From assembly GCF_002813455.1 (NCBI RefSeq), contig NZ_PHHE01000001.1:4956001-5020000 (forward strand): 64,000 nucleotides of DNA. Direction: 5' to 3'. A model generated the notes under the pieces. It was not told where the DNA came from and ran no database searches. It was given only the letters and a program-made list of their open reading frames with translations. Numbering within the stretch: the first letter of the stretch is position 1; every line of letters begins with the position of its first letter. The stretch is from Pseudomonas baetica (GTDB taxonomy: Bacteria > Pseudomonadota > Gammaproteobacteria > Pseudomonadales > Pseudomonadaceae). Position numbers and translations under genes: made by a program. Below, in pieces: positions 27,771 through 36,820 of this stretch.

Positions 27771-28388
27771 ATGGCATTACTGACTGAACACGAACAACGC
27801 AAAGTCGCCGAGGCGATCGCCCGGGTCGAGCGCGACACCGACGCCGAACTGGTGACGGTACTGGCGGCCCGCGCCGATGACTACGCGTACATTCCGCTGC
27901 TGTGGGCCAGCCTGCTGGCGCTGGTGGTGCCGGGCGTCGTGCATTACCTGACCGGGTGGCTGACCCTGCGCAGTCTGCTGTTAGTGCAGTGGGGCCTGTT
28001 CATCGTCCTGTGCCTGCTGTTTCGTCTGCCGAAGATCACCACCCACCTGGTGCCTCGTCGAGTGCGGCACTGGCGCGCATCGAATCTGGCGCGGCGACAG
28101 TTTCTTGAGCAAAACCTGCATCACACGGTGGGCAGCACCGGCATGCTGATTTTCGTCTGCGAGGCCGAGCGGTACGTGGAGATTCTGGTGGACGAGGGAA
28201 TCTCCAGTCGGCTGGACAATAAAAACTGGGATGCGATTGTCGCGGCGTTTACCGAGCAGGTACGGCAGGGGCGCACACTTGAGGGGTTTGTGCAGTGTGT
28301 CGAGGCGTGTGGCGAGTTGTTGAAGGTGCATGTGCCGGTGACGCAGGTACGGAATGAGTTGCCGAATCGTTTGGTGGTGTTGGGATAG
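27771..28388 (+). CDS. TPM-domain membrane protein
   Basis: A 205-residue protein starting MALLTEHEQRKVAEAI. It has a TPM domain split around two hydrophobic segments (IPLLWASLLALVVPGVV and LLLVQWGLFIVLCLLF), with the C-terminal half VGSTGMLIFVCEAERYVEI typical of DUF2207/TPM relatives. It completes a LemA-TPM-TPM envelope cluster. The function of these sets is unknown. Confidence 0.85.
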   Translation: MALLTEHEQRKVAEAIARVERDTDAELVTVLAARADDYAYIPLLWASLLALVVPGVVHYLTGWLTLRSLLLVQWGLFIVLCLLFRLPKITTHLVPRRVRHWRASNLARRQFLEQNLHHTVGSTGMLIFVCEAERYVEILVDEGISSRLDNKNWDAIVAAFTEQVRQGRTLEGFVQCVEACGELLKVHVPVTQVRNELPNRLVVLG

Positions 28389-28392
28389 GCAA

Positions 28393-28434
28393 GATCAAAA
28401 GATCGGCCGCGATCGGACGATCTTTTGATTTTTG
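28393..28434 (+). terminator. Hairpin with T run after the TPM gene
   Basis: Arms GATCAAAAGATCG and CGATCTTTTGATT pair and TTTT follows. It may be an intrinsic terminator derived from a REP remnant of the second family. Confidence 0.55.
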
Positions 28435-28521
28435 CCGTTCGGTAAATAAGAGCGTGTCCCCAGTCCCCATCCCCCCTAAAATACCCGCCATTCCCGATTC
28501 GCCCCCCGAGGCCGCTTGTTC

Positions 28522-29736
28522 ATGTCCGTTACCGCCCCATCCGCCAAATCGGCGCCCGATCACCACGCCCAGTTCATCGAGCTGCTGCAAACCAGCCTTG
28601 AGCAGAACGGCTTCATCAAACTGGTGCTGGCCAAGTACGTCGGTGAAGAAGCGGACTTGCAGCGGGTCATCATCAAACCGGTGACGGTCAAGGCGCAGCC
28701 GAACCTGTCGTTCGTCTATCGCTACAAGACCCGCGACATCACCAAGAACCTGCCGCTGGCAGAGGGCGTGGCGATGATTGGCGAGTTTCTGCCGGCCACG
28801 TTCAAAAATGCGCATTTGCTGACCCTGACGGATGAAGCACAGCTCGAATACAGCAAAAAGGGCAAGAGTTCTCTGTTCAAGAGCAAGCCCCAGCAATTGC
28901 GCGAAGCGCCCTCCGCTGAACACAACCGTGAGAAAAACCGCTTTCTGGAGCTGAGCCGTCCGTTCCTCAAGGATCTGGGCGTGACCAATGCGCAGCAAGA
29001 GCTAATCCCGGCGATGTCGCGCAAGTGGAAGCAGATCAACAAATTCATCGAAGTGTTCAGCCATGCCCTGACGTCGTCGCCGCTGGCGCTGGACAAACCG
29101 GTGCGGGTGGCGGATTTCGGTTCGGGCAAGGGTTACCTGACCTTTGCCATTCACGATTACCTGCGCAATACCTTGAAGGCCGAGGGTGAAGTCACCGGCG
29201 TCGAGTTGCGTGAGGAAATGGTCAACCTGTGCAACGCCGCTGCGGCGAAGCTGGATCATCCGGGGCTGGTGTTCAAGTGCGGCGATGTGCGCAGCGTGGC
29301 GCCGAGCGAGCTGGACGTGATGATTGCCCTGCATGCCTGTGATATCGCCACCGACTATGCGATCCACACCGGCATTCGTTCGGGCGCGTCGATCATCATG
29401 TGCTCGCCGTGCTGCCACAAGCAGATCCGCCTGCAAATCCAGAGCCCGGCGCTGCTCAAACCGATGCTGCAATACGGTTTGCACCTGGGCCAACAGGCGG
29501 AAATGGTCACCGACAGCCTGCGCGCTCTGTTCCTTGAAGCCTGTGGTTACGAGACCAAGGTATTCGAGTTCATTTCGCTGGACCACACCAACAAGAACAA
29601 GATGATTCTGGCGGTCAAACGCGCCGAACCGGTAGACCCGGCTCAGCTGTTGGTGAAAATTCAGGAGTTGAAGGCGTTCTACAACATCAGCGAGCACTGT
29701 CTGGAAACCTTGCTGCGCGCTGACGGCTACCTTTGA
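28522..29736 (+). CDS. SAM-dependent methyltransferase, Methyltransf_32 type
   Basis: A 404-residue protein. The C-terminal half is a class I methyltransferase with motif I VADFGSGKGYLTFAIHDYL, the acidic GVELREEMVN and the family hallmark IMCSPCCHKQIRLQIQ with two adjacent cysteines. The N-terminal 170 residues (AQFIELLQTSLEQNGF and ITKNLPLAEGVAMIG) are characteristic of this bacterial family. Relatives related to GSTCD or RRNAD1 are suspected RNA methyltransferases; the substrate is unknown. The ATG at 28,522 fits better than the TTG at 28,516. Confidence 0.83.
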   Translation: MSVTAPSAKSAPDHHAQFIELLQTSLEQNGFIKLVLAKYVGEEADLQRVIIKPVTVKAQPNLSFVYRYKTRDITKNLPLAEGVAMIGEFLPATFKNAHLLTLTDEAQLEYSKKGKSSLFKSKPQQLREAPSAEHNREKNRFLELSRPFLKDLGVTNAQQELIPAMSRKWKQINKFIEVFSHALTSSPLALDKPVRVADFGSGKGYLTFAIHDYLRNTLKAEGEVTGVELREEMVNLCNAAAAKLDHPGLVFKCGDVRSVAPSELDVMIALHACDIATDYAIHTGIRSGASIIMCSPCCHKQIRLQIQSPALLKPMLQYGLHLGQQAEMVTDSLRALFLEACGYETKVFEFISLDHTNKNKMILAVKRAEPVDPAQLLVKIQELKAFYNISEHCLETLLRADGYL

Positions 29737-30701
29737 TCGTGTGGGAGCGGGCTTGCTCGCGAAGGCGTCGGATCAGTCACCCTTTGTGGTGAATGTTGAA
29801 CCGCATTCGCGAGCAAGCCCGCTCCCACATTTGGTTTGATGGTGGTTTTGCGACCGAGCATCACGGTCGCAATCACCCCGCAGGCAAACACCCAAGTGAT
29901 CGGCTCGACATGTTCACCAAAGAACAGCGCCGAAAACGCGATGGTGAAGAAGATCTGCAGCAACTGGATCTGACTGACCCGGGCAATGCCACCCATAGCC
30001 AGCCCGGCGTACCAGGCGAAAAACCCGAGAAACTGCGAAAACAGAGCCACATACCCAAACGCCCACCAGGTCTTGGCCGATACCGCGCCCTGATGTTGCA
30101 GCGCCAGGTACAGCACCGGGCCGAACAACAACGGCGTCGACAGCACCAGTGCCCAGCAGATCACCTGCCAGCCGCCCATCTCTTTGGCCAGTCGGCCACC
30201 TTCGGCATAGCCCAGGCCACCCACGGCAATCGCGCCGAGCATCAACAAATCCCCGGCCTGAATGCTCCCGGCTCCGGTAAACAACGCATAACCGAGTACC
30301 AGCGCACTGCCCAGCGCGGCGCAGGCCCAGAAGGCTTTTGACGGCCGTTCGTGGGACAACCAAGCGGCATAAAGCGCCACGCACAACGGTTGCAAGCCGT
30401 TGACCAACGCGCCGTGAGACGCCGGCAAGGTTTGCATGGCCCAGGCCGACAGCACCGGGAAACCGAGGATCACCCCGGCGATCACCATGCTCAGGCCTTT
30501 GACCTGGGCCCACGTCGGCCATTTCTCCCGTCGCCACAACAACAGCAACGCCGCCGGGATCGCCGCGACCAACGCTCGACCCAAGCCATTAAGCAACGGA
30601 TGCAGTTCCTGCACGACAATGCGAGTGAAGGGCAGGGTGAGGCTGAAAATCACAACCCCGAGCAGGCCGAGGGCCATGCCGGTGTTTTCGCGCGAGGACA
30701 T
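29727..30701 (-). CDS. EamA/DMT-family transporter whose C-terminus reads through a REPIN
   Basis: A 324-residue transporter with ten predicted membrane helices in two EamA repeats (N-terminal GLLGVVIFSLTLPFTRIVV; second repeat LGAIAVGGLGYAEGG). The membrane part ends at VFACGVIATVMLGRKTTI. The last 34 or so residues (KPNVGAGLLANAVQHSP then SRASPLPHDQR) are encoded by the REPIN at 29,740-29,830, and the stop lies 10 bases inside the end of the convergent methyltransferase. The original stop has probably been lost and replaced by REP-derived sequence. The substrate is unknown. Confidence 0.83.
   Translation of the reverse strand: MSSRENTGMALGLLGVVIFSLTLPFTRIVVQELHPLLNGLGRALVAAIPAALLLLWRREKWPTWAQVKGLSMVIAGVILGFPVLSAWAMQTLPASHGALVNGLQPLCVALYAAWLSHERPSKAFWACAALGSALVLGYALFTGAGSIQAGDLLMLGAIAVGGLGYAEGGRLAKEMGGWQVICWALVLSTPLLFGPVLYLALQHQGAVSAKTWWAFGYVALFSQFLGFFAWYAGLAMGGIARVSQIQLLQIFFTIAFSALFFGEHVEPITWVFACGVIATVMLGRKTTIKPNVGAGLLANAVQHSPQRVTDPTPSRASPLPHDQR
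29740..29830. repeat. REPIN inside a coding 3' end
   Basis: Inverted REP pair (GTGGGAGCGGGCTTGCTCGC and its complement) lying within the open reading frame of the EamA transporter, which continues to a stop at 29,727. Confidence 0.9.
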
Positions 30702-30810
30702 GATGGGGACCGGAATTGGAGGTGGCAGGGGATTGCCTTCATCAAGCCATAAACCGGGGGGTTGTGGCTGTTACAGCTAGGCACTTACTTATCCGTACAG
30801 TTTGAGATCG

Positions 30811-30902
30811 CATCGCTGGCAAGCCAGCTCCCACAATGTCCGAGTCGAACACAAAATCCGGGATCGTCTTCGAGCCTGTGGGAGCTGGCTTGCCAGCGAT
30901 AG
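30811..30902. repeat. REPIN, CTGGC variant
   Basis: Inverted copies of GTGGGAGCTGGCTTGCCAGC. The arm change GCTGGC/GCCAGC distinguishes it from the common class. The surrounding 30,702-30,982 gap shows no gene. Confidence 0.88.
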
Positions 30903-30982
30903 GGCCGGTACAGGCGACAGATAATCAGGACTGGTCTTTACTCTGAGGCGCGAAACCTCTTAATCGCGAAGGAGAATCGAGC

Positions 30983-31327
30983 ATGTCCGGATGGTACGAA
31001 ATCAGCAAAAGCAGCAACGGCCAGTTCAGGTTTGTACTGAAGGCCGCCAATGCCGAAACCATTCTTACCAGTGAGCTTTACACCACCCGCGCGGCAGCCG
31101 ACGGCGGCATTGCCTCGGTGCAGACCAACAGCCCGCTGGATGAGCGCTACGAGAAGAAAACGACGAAGGATGGCCATCCCTACTTCAACCTCAAAGCCGC
31201 CAACCATCAGGTTATCGGCAGCAGTGAGGCGTATTCCTCGGATGCGGCGTGCGCCAAAGGCATTGCCAGCGTCAAGACCAATGGACCGACCAAAACCATC
31301 AAGGACAAGACTTTGCCTGTCCTCTGA
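30983..31327 (+). CDS. YegP-family protein with two DUF1508 repeats
   Basis: A 114-residue protein of two similar units: GWYEISKSSNGQFRFVLKAA to SVQTNSP, then KKTTKDGHPYFNLKAANHQV to SVKTNGP. This is the YegP duplication (DUF1508), a small cytosolic protein of unknown role. AAGGAGAA precedes the ATG with good spacing. It is flanked by two REPINs and appears to be a single-gene unit. Confidence 0.88.
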   Translation: MSGWYEISKSSNGQFRFVLKAANAETILTSELYTTRAAADGGIASVQTNSPLDERYEKKTTKDGHPYFNLKAANHQVIGSSEAYSSDAACAKGIASVKTNGPTKTIKDKTLPVL

Positions 31328-31356
31328 CCTCACTTTCAAATTCAATGCAAATCTTC

Positions 31357-31446
31357 TGTGGGAGCGAGCCCGCTCGCGAAAGCGGTGTATCAGTCAACAT
31401 CATCATCGACTGCTATACCGTCTTCGCGAGCAGGCTCGCTCCCACA
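31357..31446. repeat. REPIN
   Basis: Inverted REP pair (TGTGGGAGCGAGCCCGCTCG and complement) between convergent genes. Confidence 0.9.
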
Positions 31447-31471
31447 TTAAATTTGCTTTGTTTCAGTGTGA

Positions 31472-32353
31472 TCAGCGCAGGGTCTTGAGGATTGTTTGCA
31501 GCTGGGTCTCGCCCGCTTCACTCAGCGGGAAGACCGGCAAGCGTGGATCGCCCACCTCCAGACCGGTCTGACGCAATCCGGCCTTGATCGTCGCCGGCAA
31601 TCCACCCTTGAGAATGAAATCCAGCAACGGCAACTGGCGGTAGAACAGTTCGCGTGCCTTGCCCAGATCGCCCGCCAACGTCGCCTCGTAAAGATCCAGG
31701 TTCAATTGCGGGATCAAATTCGGCGCCGCCGTGCACCAGCCTTTCGCCCCGGCGGCAAAAGCTTCCAGCGCCAGCGGATTGCAGCCGTTGTAAAACGGCA
31801 CCTGACCTTCGCCGAGCAATTGCAGCTTGTGCATGCGCTGGATGTCGCCGGTGCTCTCCTTGACCATGGTCACGTTTTCCACCGCGCCGACGATGCGCAG
31901 AATCAGCTCGACCGACATGTCGGTGCCGCTGGTGGCCGGGTTGTTGTAGAGCATGATCGGCACACCGATGCTGTCGCCGATGGCGCGGTAGTGGGCAAGG
32001 ATTTCCGCTTCGCTGAGTTTCCAGTAAGACGCCGGCAGGACCATCACCACATCGGCGCCATGGGCCTCGGCAAAGCGTGCGCGTTGCACCGCTTTGGCGG
32101 TGGTCAGGTCGGACACGCTGACGATGGTCGGCACGCGTTTGGCCACGTGTTTGAGGCTGAACTCGGCGACTTGAGCCCATTCCGTCTCGGCCAGGTAAGC
32201 GCCTTCGCCGGTACTGCCCAGCGGCGCGATGGCGTGGACGCCCCTTTCAATCATCCGATCGATCGATTGGCCCAGCGCAGGCAGATCCAGCCCTTCGCCA
32301 TTGGCGCTGAACGGGGTGATGGTGTAGCCGATGATGCCGTGAATGTTGGACAT
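31472..32353 (-). CDS. DapA/NanA-family aldolase or lyase
   Basis: A 293-residue TIM-barrel enzyme of the dihydrodipicolinate synthase/N-acetylneuraminate lyase superfamily. The carboxylate-binding motif is APLGSTGEGAYL, the catalytic tyrosine is in IMLYNNPATSGTD, and the Schiff-base lysine is in VTMVKESTGDIQRM. The start is ATG 32,353 (MSNIHGIIGYTITPF). It follows a class II aldolase gene in the same direction, and the two share an XRE-cupin regulator, which suggests catabolism of a 2-keto acid. The actual substrate is unknown and the biosynthetic DapA role is unlikely. Confidence 0.85.
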   Translation of the reverse strand: MSNIHGIIGYTITPFSANGEGLDLPALGQSIDRMIERGVHAIAPLGSTGEGAYLAETEWAQVAEFSLKHVAKRVPTIVSVSDLTTAKAVQRARFAEAHGADVVMVLPASYWKLSEAEILAHYRAIGDSIGVPIMLYNNPATSGTDMSVELILRIVGAVENVTMVKESTGDIQRMHKLQLLGEGQVPFYNGCNPLALEAFAAGAKGWCTAAPNLIPQLNLDLYEATLAGDLGKARELFYRQLPLLDFILKGGLPATIKAGLRQTGLEVGDPRLPVFPLSEAGETQLQTILKTLR

Positions 32354-32376
32354 GGGAGCGTCTCCGTTAAAGGGTT

Positions 32377-33159
32377 TCAGTTCAGGCAATCGGCGTGTTG
32401 GCGCAAATTCTGTCGGGCGTAATAGTTGAAAGCGGCGGCGTGGCGTTTCGGTTTCGACACCCAGTCATGCGCCTCGCGACCCAGTTCAGGAATGATCGGC
32501 TTGATCGTGCCAGCCGCCATCGCCAACAGTTGCAGCCTGGCCGCACGTTCGATCAATTGGGCAATGACACACGCTTCCTCGATCGTGCTGCCGGTGGACA
32601 ACTGACCGTGGTGCGAAAGCAGAATCGCGCGTTTGTCGCCCAGCGCGCCGGCAATCAGTTCGCCTTCTTCATTGCCCACCGGAACCCCCGGCCAGCCTTC
32701 GAGAAACGCGCAATCGTCGTACAGCGGGCACAGGTCCATGTGGGAAATCTCCAGCGGCACTTCCAGCATCGACAGCGCGGCAATGTGCGTCGGGTGGGTG
32801 TGAATGATGCAGTTCACATCCGGTCGGGCGCGGTACACCCAACTGTGGAAACGGTTGGCCGGGTTGGCCATGCCGTGACCTTCGAGCACTTCCAGGTCTT
32901 CGTTGACCAGCAGCAGATTGCTCGCGGTGATTTCATCGAAACCCAGGCCCAGTTGCTGAGTGTAATAGGTACCGGGTTGCGGGCCACGAGCGGTAATCTG
33001 CCCGGCCAGACCAGAGTCATGACCGCTTTCAAACAGGATCCGGCAGGTCAGGGCCAGCTTTTGCCGGTCTGTCCACGTATTATCCGCCAGGGTGTTTTGC
33101 ATCTGAGTCAGCGCTTGCTTGACCAGTTGCTCTTTGGGTAGTGCTAATGTCTTGGCCAT
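32377..33159 (-). CDS. Class II aldolase/adducin family protein
   Basis: A 260-residue metal-dependent aldolase-fold enzyme. Zinc ligands are visible in NCIIHTHPTHIAALSM and the later LSHHGQLSTGSTIEEA histidines; the glutamate/phosphate loop TARGPQPGTYYT is present. Relatives cleave sugar phosphates or act as decarboxylases. The start at ATG 33,159 follows AGGACAC. It is first in a two-gene unit with the DapA-like gene, divergent from the regulator across a palindromic site. Confidence 0.85.
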   Translation of the reverse strand: MAKTLALPKEQLVKQALTQMQNTLADNTWTDRQKLALTCRILFESGHDSGLAGQITARGPQPGTYYTQQLGLGFDEITASNLLLVNEDLEVLEGHGMANPANRFHSWVYRARPDVNCIIHTHPTHIAALSMLEVPLEISHMDLCPLYDDCAFLEGWPGVPVGNEEGELIAGALGDKRAILLSHHGQLSTGSTIEEACVIAQLIERAARLQLLAMAAGTIKPIIPELGREAHDWVSKPKRHAAAFNYYARQNLRQHADCLN

Positions 33160-33183
33160 GTCTGTGTCCTTTGGGTGATTGCA

Positions 33184-33220
33184 AATGACACGAAAGAGCC
33201 TATATGACACAAAGTGTCAT
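33184..33220. promoter_or_regulatory. Candidate operator: perfect ATGACAC-AAA-GTGTCAT palindrome
   Basis: A perfect 7-base inverted repeat, ATGACAC and GTGTCAT around AAA (33,204-33,220), lies in the 88-base gap between the aldolase gene and the XRE-cupin gene. A half-site AATGACACG lies at 33,184-33,192. Position and symmetry fit a site for the adjacent XRE regulator. Confidence 0.65.
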
Positions 33221-33247
33221 TAGCAAGCACAAATCGTCGCTTCCTCA

Positions 33248-33808
33248 ATGGAACAATTGCTGCGCATGTCTATCCGTTTGAAATTATTGAGAAAAAAACT
33301 CGGCGTAACCCTTGAGGCACTGGCTGAAAAATCCGGCATGACCAAGAGTTATCTGTCGAAAGTCGAGCGCGGGCTCAACACTCCGTCGATTGCTGCCGCG
33401 TTGAAACTGGCCAAGGCGCTGAACGTGAAGGTCGAGGAATTGTTCTCCGAGGACAACGTCAGCCTCGACAGCTACAGCCTGGTGCGCAGCCATGAGCGCC
33501 AGTCGCTGGCGGCCAATGATCAGAGCCCGGGCTATGCGGTGCTGGCCCATCAGGTCAGCGAACGCAACCTGCTGCCCTTCATCATTTACCCGCCGCGCGA
33601 GTTCACCGACAAGACCTTCAAAGAGCATCTGGGCGAGGAATTTCTGTTCGTTCACGAAGGACAGGTGGAGGTGGATTTCATGAACGAAAAAGTGCTGCTG
33701 GAGCGCGGCGATGCGCTGCACTTCAATGCGCAGAAGCCGCACCGGATCCGGTCGGTGGGCGAGGTGCAGGCGCAGTTGCTGGTGGTGGTGCACAGCAGCG
33801 AAGAATGA
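33248..33808 (+). CDS. XRE-family regulator with C-terminal cupin
   Basis: A 186-residue regulator. An N-terminal helix-turn-helix (LKLLRKKLGVTLEALAEKSG, then MTKSYLSKVERGLNTPSI) is joined to a cupin domain (HLGEEFLFVHEGQVEVDF, then LERGDALHFNAQKPHRI). This plan controls catabolic genes in response to small molecules. A second ATG at 33,266 is possible. It is divergent from the aldolase/DapA-like pair, with a perfect palindrome between them, so that pair is its probable target. Confidence 0.88.
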   Translation: MEQLLRMSIRLKLLRKKLGVTLEALAEKSGMTKSYLSKVERGLNTPSIAAALKLAKALNVKVEELFSEDNVSLDSYSLVRSHERQSLAANDQSPGYAVLAHQVSERNLLPFIIYPPREFTDKTFKEHLGEEFLFVHEGQVEVDFMNEKVLLERGDALHFNAQKPHRIRSVGEVQAQLLVVVHSSEE

Positions 33809-33820
33809 GCTGCCCCCAAA

Positions 33821-33892
33821 AGCTTCGCGAGCAAGCCCGCTCCCACAGGTGAATGCATTCCAAATGTGGGAGCGGGCTTGCTCGCGAAGGCG
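33821..33892. repeat. REPIN
   Basis: Inverted REP pair (GCTTCGCGAGCAAGCCCGCT and complement) with a short, about 20-base spacer, between convergent genes. Confidence 0.9.
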
Positions 33893-33907
33893 TCAGACCG
33901 GTTTACA

Positions 33908-34927
33908 TCAAACCTCGACCGGCACCGATAACTTCGGATTGCCCAGTGCATGGCTCTTCGAGTCAAAAAACCGCAACGCAACCCCGGTCCCTTCAAACAC
34001 CTTCGCGTAATGCCGCTTCTGATGTTGAATGAACGCCGCACTGCGCGGGTAGATCGAGATCGCCACCACCTTCGGTTTTGCCAGACGCAGGGCCCGCACG
34101 ATGTGGCTGTCCTGCTCGCCCAAGGCATGGCCGAAGATGCACAGGCTGTCGCCGTGGCCCAATAACTGCGCGTAACAGAACGACAGGTAATCGGAGCTGC
34201 GGATGGTCTTCAGTTTCTCCGCACTCGGCCCTTCGGTGACGAACAGCGGCACGTCATCCAGCGTCTTGAGCGTGTTGTTGATCGCAAAACTGCCGAGCAA
34301 CGTGCCCTCGGTCGAGGTCAATTTACGCGCGGTACCGTCCTGATTACGCACCAGATGCAGGCCGCCGTGCAGGTACAGCAGACGTGGTTTGCCCGTGGCG
34401 GTTTCGCTCAAATCGAAACTAGCGTTGGGGCCATTGAACAGATCGTCGATGGCCTCGCTGCGGTGCTGGAGCGCCCAGTAGTTGAGCACGTCGTAATTGG
34501 TGGTGAATACCGTGCGATAGCGCGCCAGTTCTTCATTCAGTGTCGTCAGCGTCGATGGCTGCACCAGTCGCCACGGAATGTGCACGGCGTGCACGGTGTT
34601 GATCAGCGCTTCCTTGATCGCGTAGTAGCGATTGCGCGGTGCCGCCGAGCTGACCGCCAGCGCCTTGTTGACCCGACTGGTGGTTTTCAGCGCGCCGAGG
34701 ACTTGCTCGAAGCTGCGCGTCTGCATCGCATCGAACACCGCCAGCTCAGACGCGCTCAGTGGTTTCTCTTCCACGGTACGGGCGTTTTCGAACAGCGAGT
34801 CATAACCGAAGTCGTCCCACACCGCACGGCTGGCGCCATTCCCCACCAGCAAACCTGTGAAGTCGATGGCGGCACGCAGGCTGCTCCAGTCTTCGAGGGT
34901 GGCGTCGACATCCAGAAAATCGCTCAT
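33908..34927 (-). CDS. DUF4917/SIR2-like family protein
   Basis: A 339-residue protein resembling DUF4917. It shows a SIR2-like layout: [20 protein letters not shown] near the N-terminus, [20 protein letters not shown] in the middle, [10 protein letters not shown], and the late [19 protein letters not shown]. In SIR2-like proteins such blocks (GNG, TTNYD, HG, GHSL) line an NAD pocket, and several anti-phage effectors use this fold to destroy NAD. No partner gene is adjacent, so a defence role is speculative. Start at ATG 34,927. Confidence 0.75.
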   Translation of the reverse strand: MSDFLDVDATLEDWSSLRAAIDFTGLLVGNGASRAVWDDFGYDSLFENARTVEEKPLSASELAVFDAMQTRSFEQVLGALKTTSRVNKALAVSSAAPRNRYYAIKEALINTVHAVHIPWRLVQPSTLTTLNEELARYRTVFTTNYDVLNYWALQHRSEAIDDLFNGPNASFDLSETATGKPRLLYLHGGLHLVRNQDGTARKLTSTEGTLLGSFAINNTLKTLDDVPLFVTEGPSAEKLKTIRSSDYLSFCYAQLLGHGDSLCIFGHALGEQDSHIVRALRLAKPKVVAISIYPRSAAFIQHQKRHYAKVFEGTGVALRFFDSKSHALGNPKLSVPVEV

Positions 34928-35082
34928 TGCTTGGCACATCTCAAAACATAGGGGCTGATGGGCGGCGACTTTATCACGAGCGGGCATTGAGCCAGATCAA
35001 CATCCATCCTGAGCGATCAGTCGATCCTGTGTGCATCCGTCGGATCGCAGCTGTCGATTCGGCCCCAGCCAGGAGATACACG

Positions 35083-36231
35083 ATGAGCAGCACCTTCTTC
35101 ATTCCGGCGGTCAACATCATGGGCAACGGCTGCCTCGACGAAGCCATGGTCGCGATCCGCAACTACGGGTTTCGCAAGGCGCTGATCGTCACCGACGCGG
35201 GGCTGGCCAAGGCAGGCGTGGCGAGCATGGTCGCGGAGAAACTGGCGATGCAGGACATCGACTCGGTGATCTTCGACGGTGCCAAACCGAACCCGAGCAT
35301 CGCCAACGTCGAGTCCGGGCTGGGGCTGCTCAAGGAAAGTCGCTGTGATTTCGTGGTGTCGCTGGGCGGCGGTTCGCCCCACGACTGCGCCAAGGGCATT
35401 GCCCTGTGCGCGACCAACGGCGGGCAGATCCGCGATTACGAAGGCGTCGATCAATCGAGCAAGCCGCAGTTGCCGCTGATCGCTATCAACACCACCGCCG
35501 GCACCGCCAGCGAGATGACCCGTTTTTGCATAATCACCGACGAATCGCGCCACGTGAAAATGGCCATCGTCGACCGCAACGTCACGCCGCTGCTGTCGGT
35601 TAACGACCCGGCGCTGATGGTCGGCATGCCGAAAAGCCTGACCGCCGCCACCGGCATGGACGCGCTGACCCACGCCATCGAAGCTTACGTCTCGACCGCC
35701 GCCAACCCGATCACCGACGCCTGCGCGCTGAAGGCCATGACATTGATCAGCAACAACCTGCGCCTGGCCGTGCGCGACGGCAGCGACCTCGCCGCGCGGG
35801 AGAACATGGCTTACGCGCAGTTTCTCGCGGGCATGGCGTTCAACAACGCGTCGCTGGGTTATGTGCACGCGATGGCTCACCAGTTGGGCGGTTTCTACGA
35901 CTTGCCTCACGGTGTGTGCAACGCCGTGCTGCTGCCACACGTGCAGACGTTCAATGCGTTGGTCTGTGCTGATCGCTTGACCGATGTTGCACACGCGATG
36001 GGTGCCGACATTCGTGGTTTCAGCGCGGAAGAGGGCGCACAAGCTGCCATTGCGGCAATTCGTTGCCTGGCCAGCGACGTCGAGATTCCCGGTGGGCTGC
36101 GTGACCTCGGGGCCAAATGCACCGACATTCCGGTGCTCGCCGCCAACGCCCTGAAAGATGCGTGCGGGTTGACCAATCCACGGGCGGCGGATCAACGCCA
36201 GATCGAGGAGATTTTCCGCAACGCGTTTTGA
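35083..36231 (+). CDS. Iron-containing (class III) alcohol dehydrogenase
   Basis: A 382-residue NAD-dependent enzyme. The dinucleotide region [18 protein letters not shown], the [16 protein letters not shown] block and the metal-ligand regions [10 protein letters not shown] and [19 protein letters not shown] are intact. It resembles YiaY/ErcA-type alcohol dehydrogenases. The ATG at 35,083 has AGGAGA upstream; the longer opening to 34,927 overlaps the divergent gene. The substrate is an unspecified short-chain alcohol or aldehyde. Confidence 0.9.
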   Translation: MSSTFFIPAVNIMGNGCLDEAMVAIRNYGFRKALIVTDAGLAKAGVASMVAEKLAMQDIDSVIFDGAKPNPSIANVESGLGLLKESRCDFVVSLGGGSPHDCAKGIALCATNGGQIRDYEGVDQSSKPQLPLIAINTTAGTASEMTRFCIITDESRHVKMAIVDRNVTPLLSVNDPALMVGMPKSLTAATGMDALTHAIEAYVSTAANPITDACALKAMTLISNNLRLAVRDGSDLAARENMAYAQFLAGMAFNNASLGYVHAMAHQLGGFYDLPHGVCNAVLLPHVQTFNALVCADRLTDVAHAMGADIRGFSAEEGAQAAIAAIRCLASDVEIPGGLRDLGAKCTDIPVLAANALKDACGLTNPRAADQRQIEEIFRNAF

Positions 36232-36270
36232 GAACAGCGTTTGCAGGAAAAATTTCGCTGACCGGGCCGA

Positions 36271-36363
36271 CCCCTTCGCGGGCAAGCCCGCTCCCACAGT
36301 GTCCGCGGTGTCCAATGTTGTGTCCACTGCCAATCCCTGCGGGAGCGGGCTTGCCCGCGAAGA
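36271..36363. repeat. REPIN, GCCCGCG variant
   Basis: Inverted pair with core GCGGGAGCGGGCTTGCCCGC. It lies in the 36,232-36,535 gap, which holds no gene. Confidence 0.88.
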
Positions 36364-36535
36364 CCGACTTCCAGACCCCGCAAATCCCTCGAATTCTCCC
36401 ACCACCCGACAACCGCCACAGTCCTCCCATGTACCCCACTGAATCAACACCACCCTCACCAGCGGCACGGTCCTGATTCTGACGGTGTTGTCGGCAGGGC
36501 CTGCGGGACATTGATCAGCAGCGCATGAACACGTT

Positions 36536-36820
36536 CTACCACTTGCTGGGTGGGAGTCGACGGGTATGGAAGACACGCAAAACCTGTAAACGGCCCTGAC
36601 GCACCCTGTACGGAATCAAGTAGGGACGATCAGGAAGAGGCCATTCTCGTGTTCCGGCTAAACGTCCCTCTCGTCCAGAGGCAGGAAACCGGGCGAGGTG
36701 ATCAACGCTGGCAAGAATGGCCTGAACTAACTCTGAGGCAGCCTTCGGATTTTCAATCGCAATGCAGGAAGCTTCGTCATCGAGATTCTTTAATGCAGTT
36801 TTCAGCCACTCAACGCGCAT
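36536..36820 (-). CDS. RelE/ParE-family toxin
   Basis: A 94-residue protein starting MRVEWLKTALKNLDDEA. The pattern NPKAASELVQAILASVDHLARFPASGREGRLAGTREW, read in parts, and the ending LQVLRVFHTRRLPPSKW is the ParE/RelE toxin fold. The start overlaps the antitoxin stop by 11 bases. Members either cut mRNA on the ribosome or poison gyrase; the ParE-like length and RHH-type antitoxin favour the latter, but this is not certain. Confidence 0.85.
   Translation of the reverse strand: MRVEWLKTALKNLDDEASCIAIENPKAASELVQAILASVDHLARFPASGREGRLAGTREWPLPDRPYLIPYRVRQGRLQVLRVFHTRRLPPSKW

Noticed and set aside
31472..32353. Calling the DapA-like gene dapA (lysine synthesis)
   Set aside because: It is paired with a class II aldolase and a catabolic-type regulator, so a lyase role is more likely.
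186..33900. REPINs considered as CRISPR arrays
   Set aside because: The repeats are paired palindromes scattered singly between genes, without regular spacers or cas genes.
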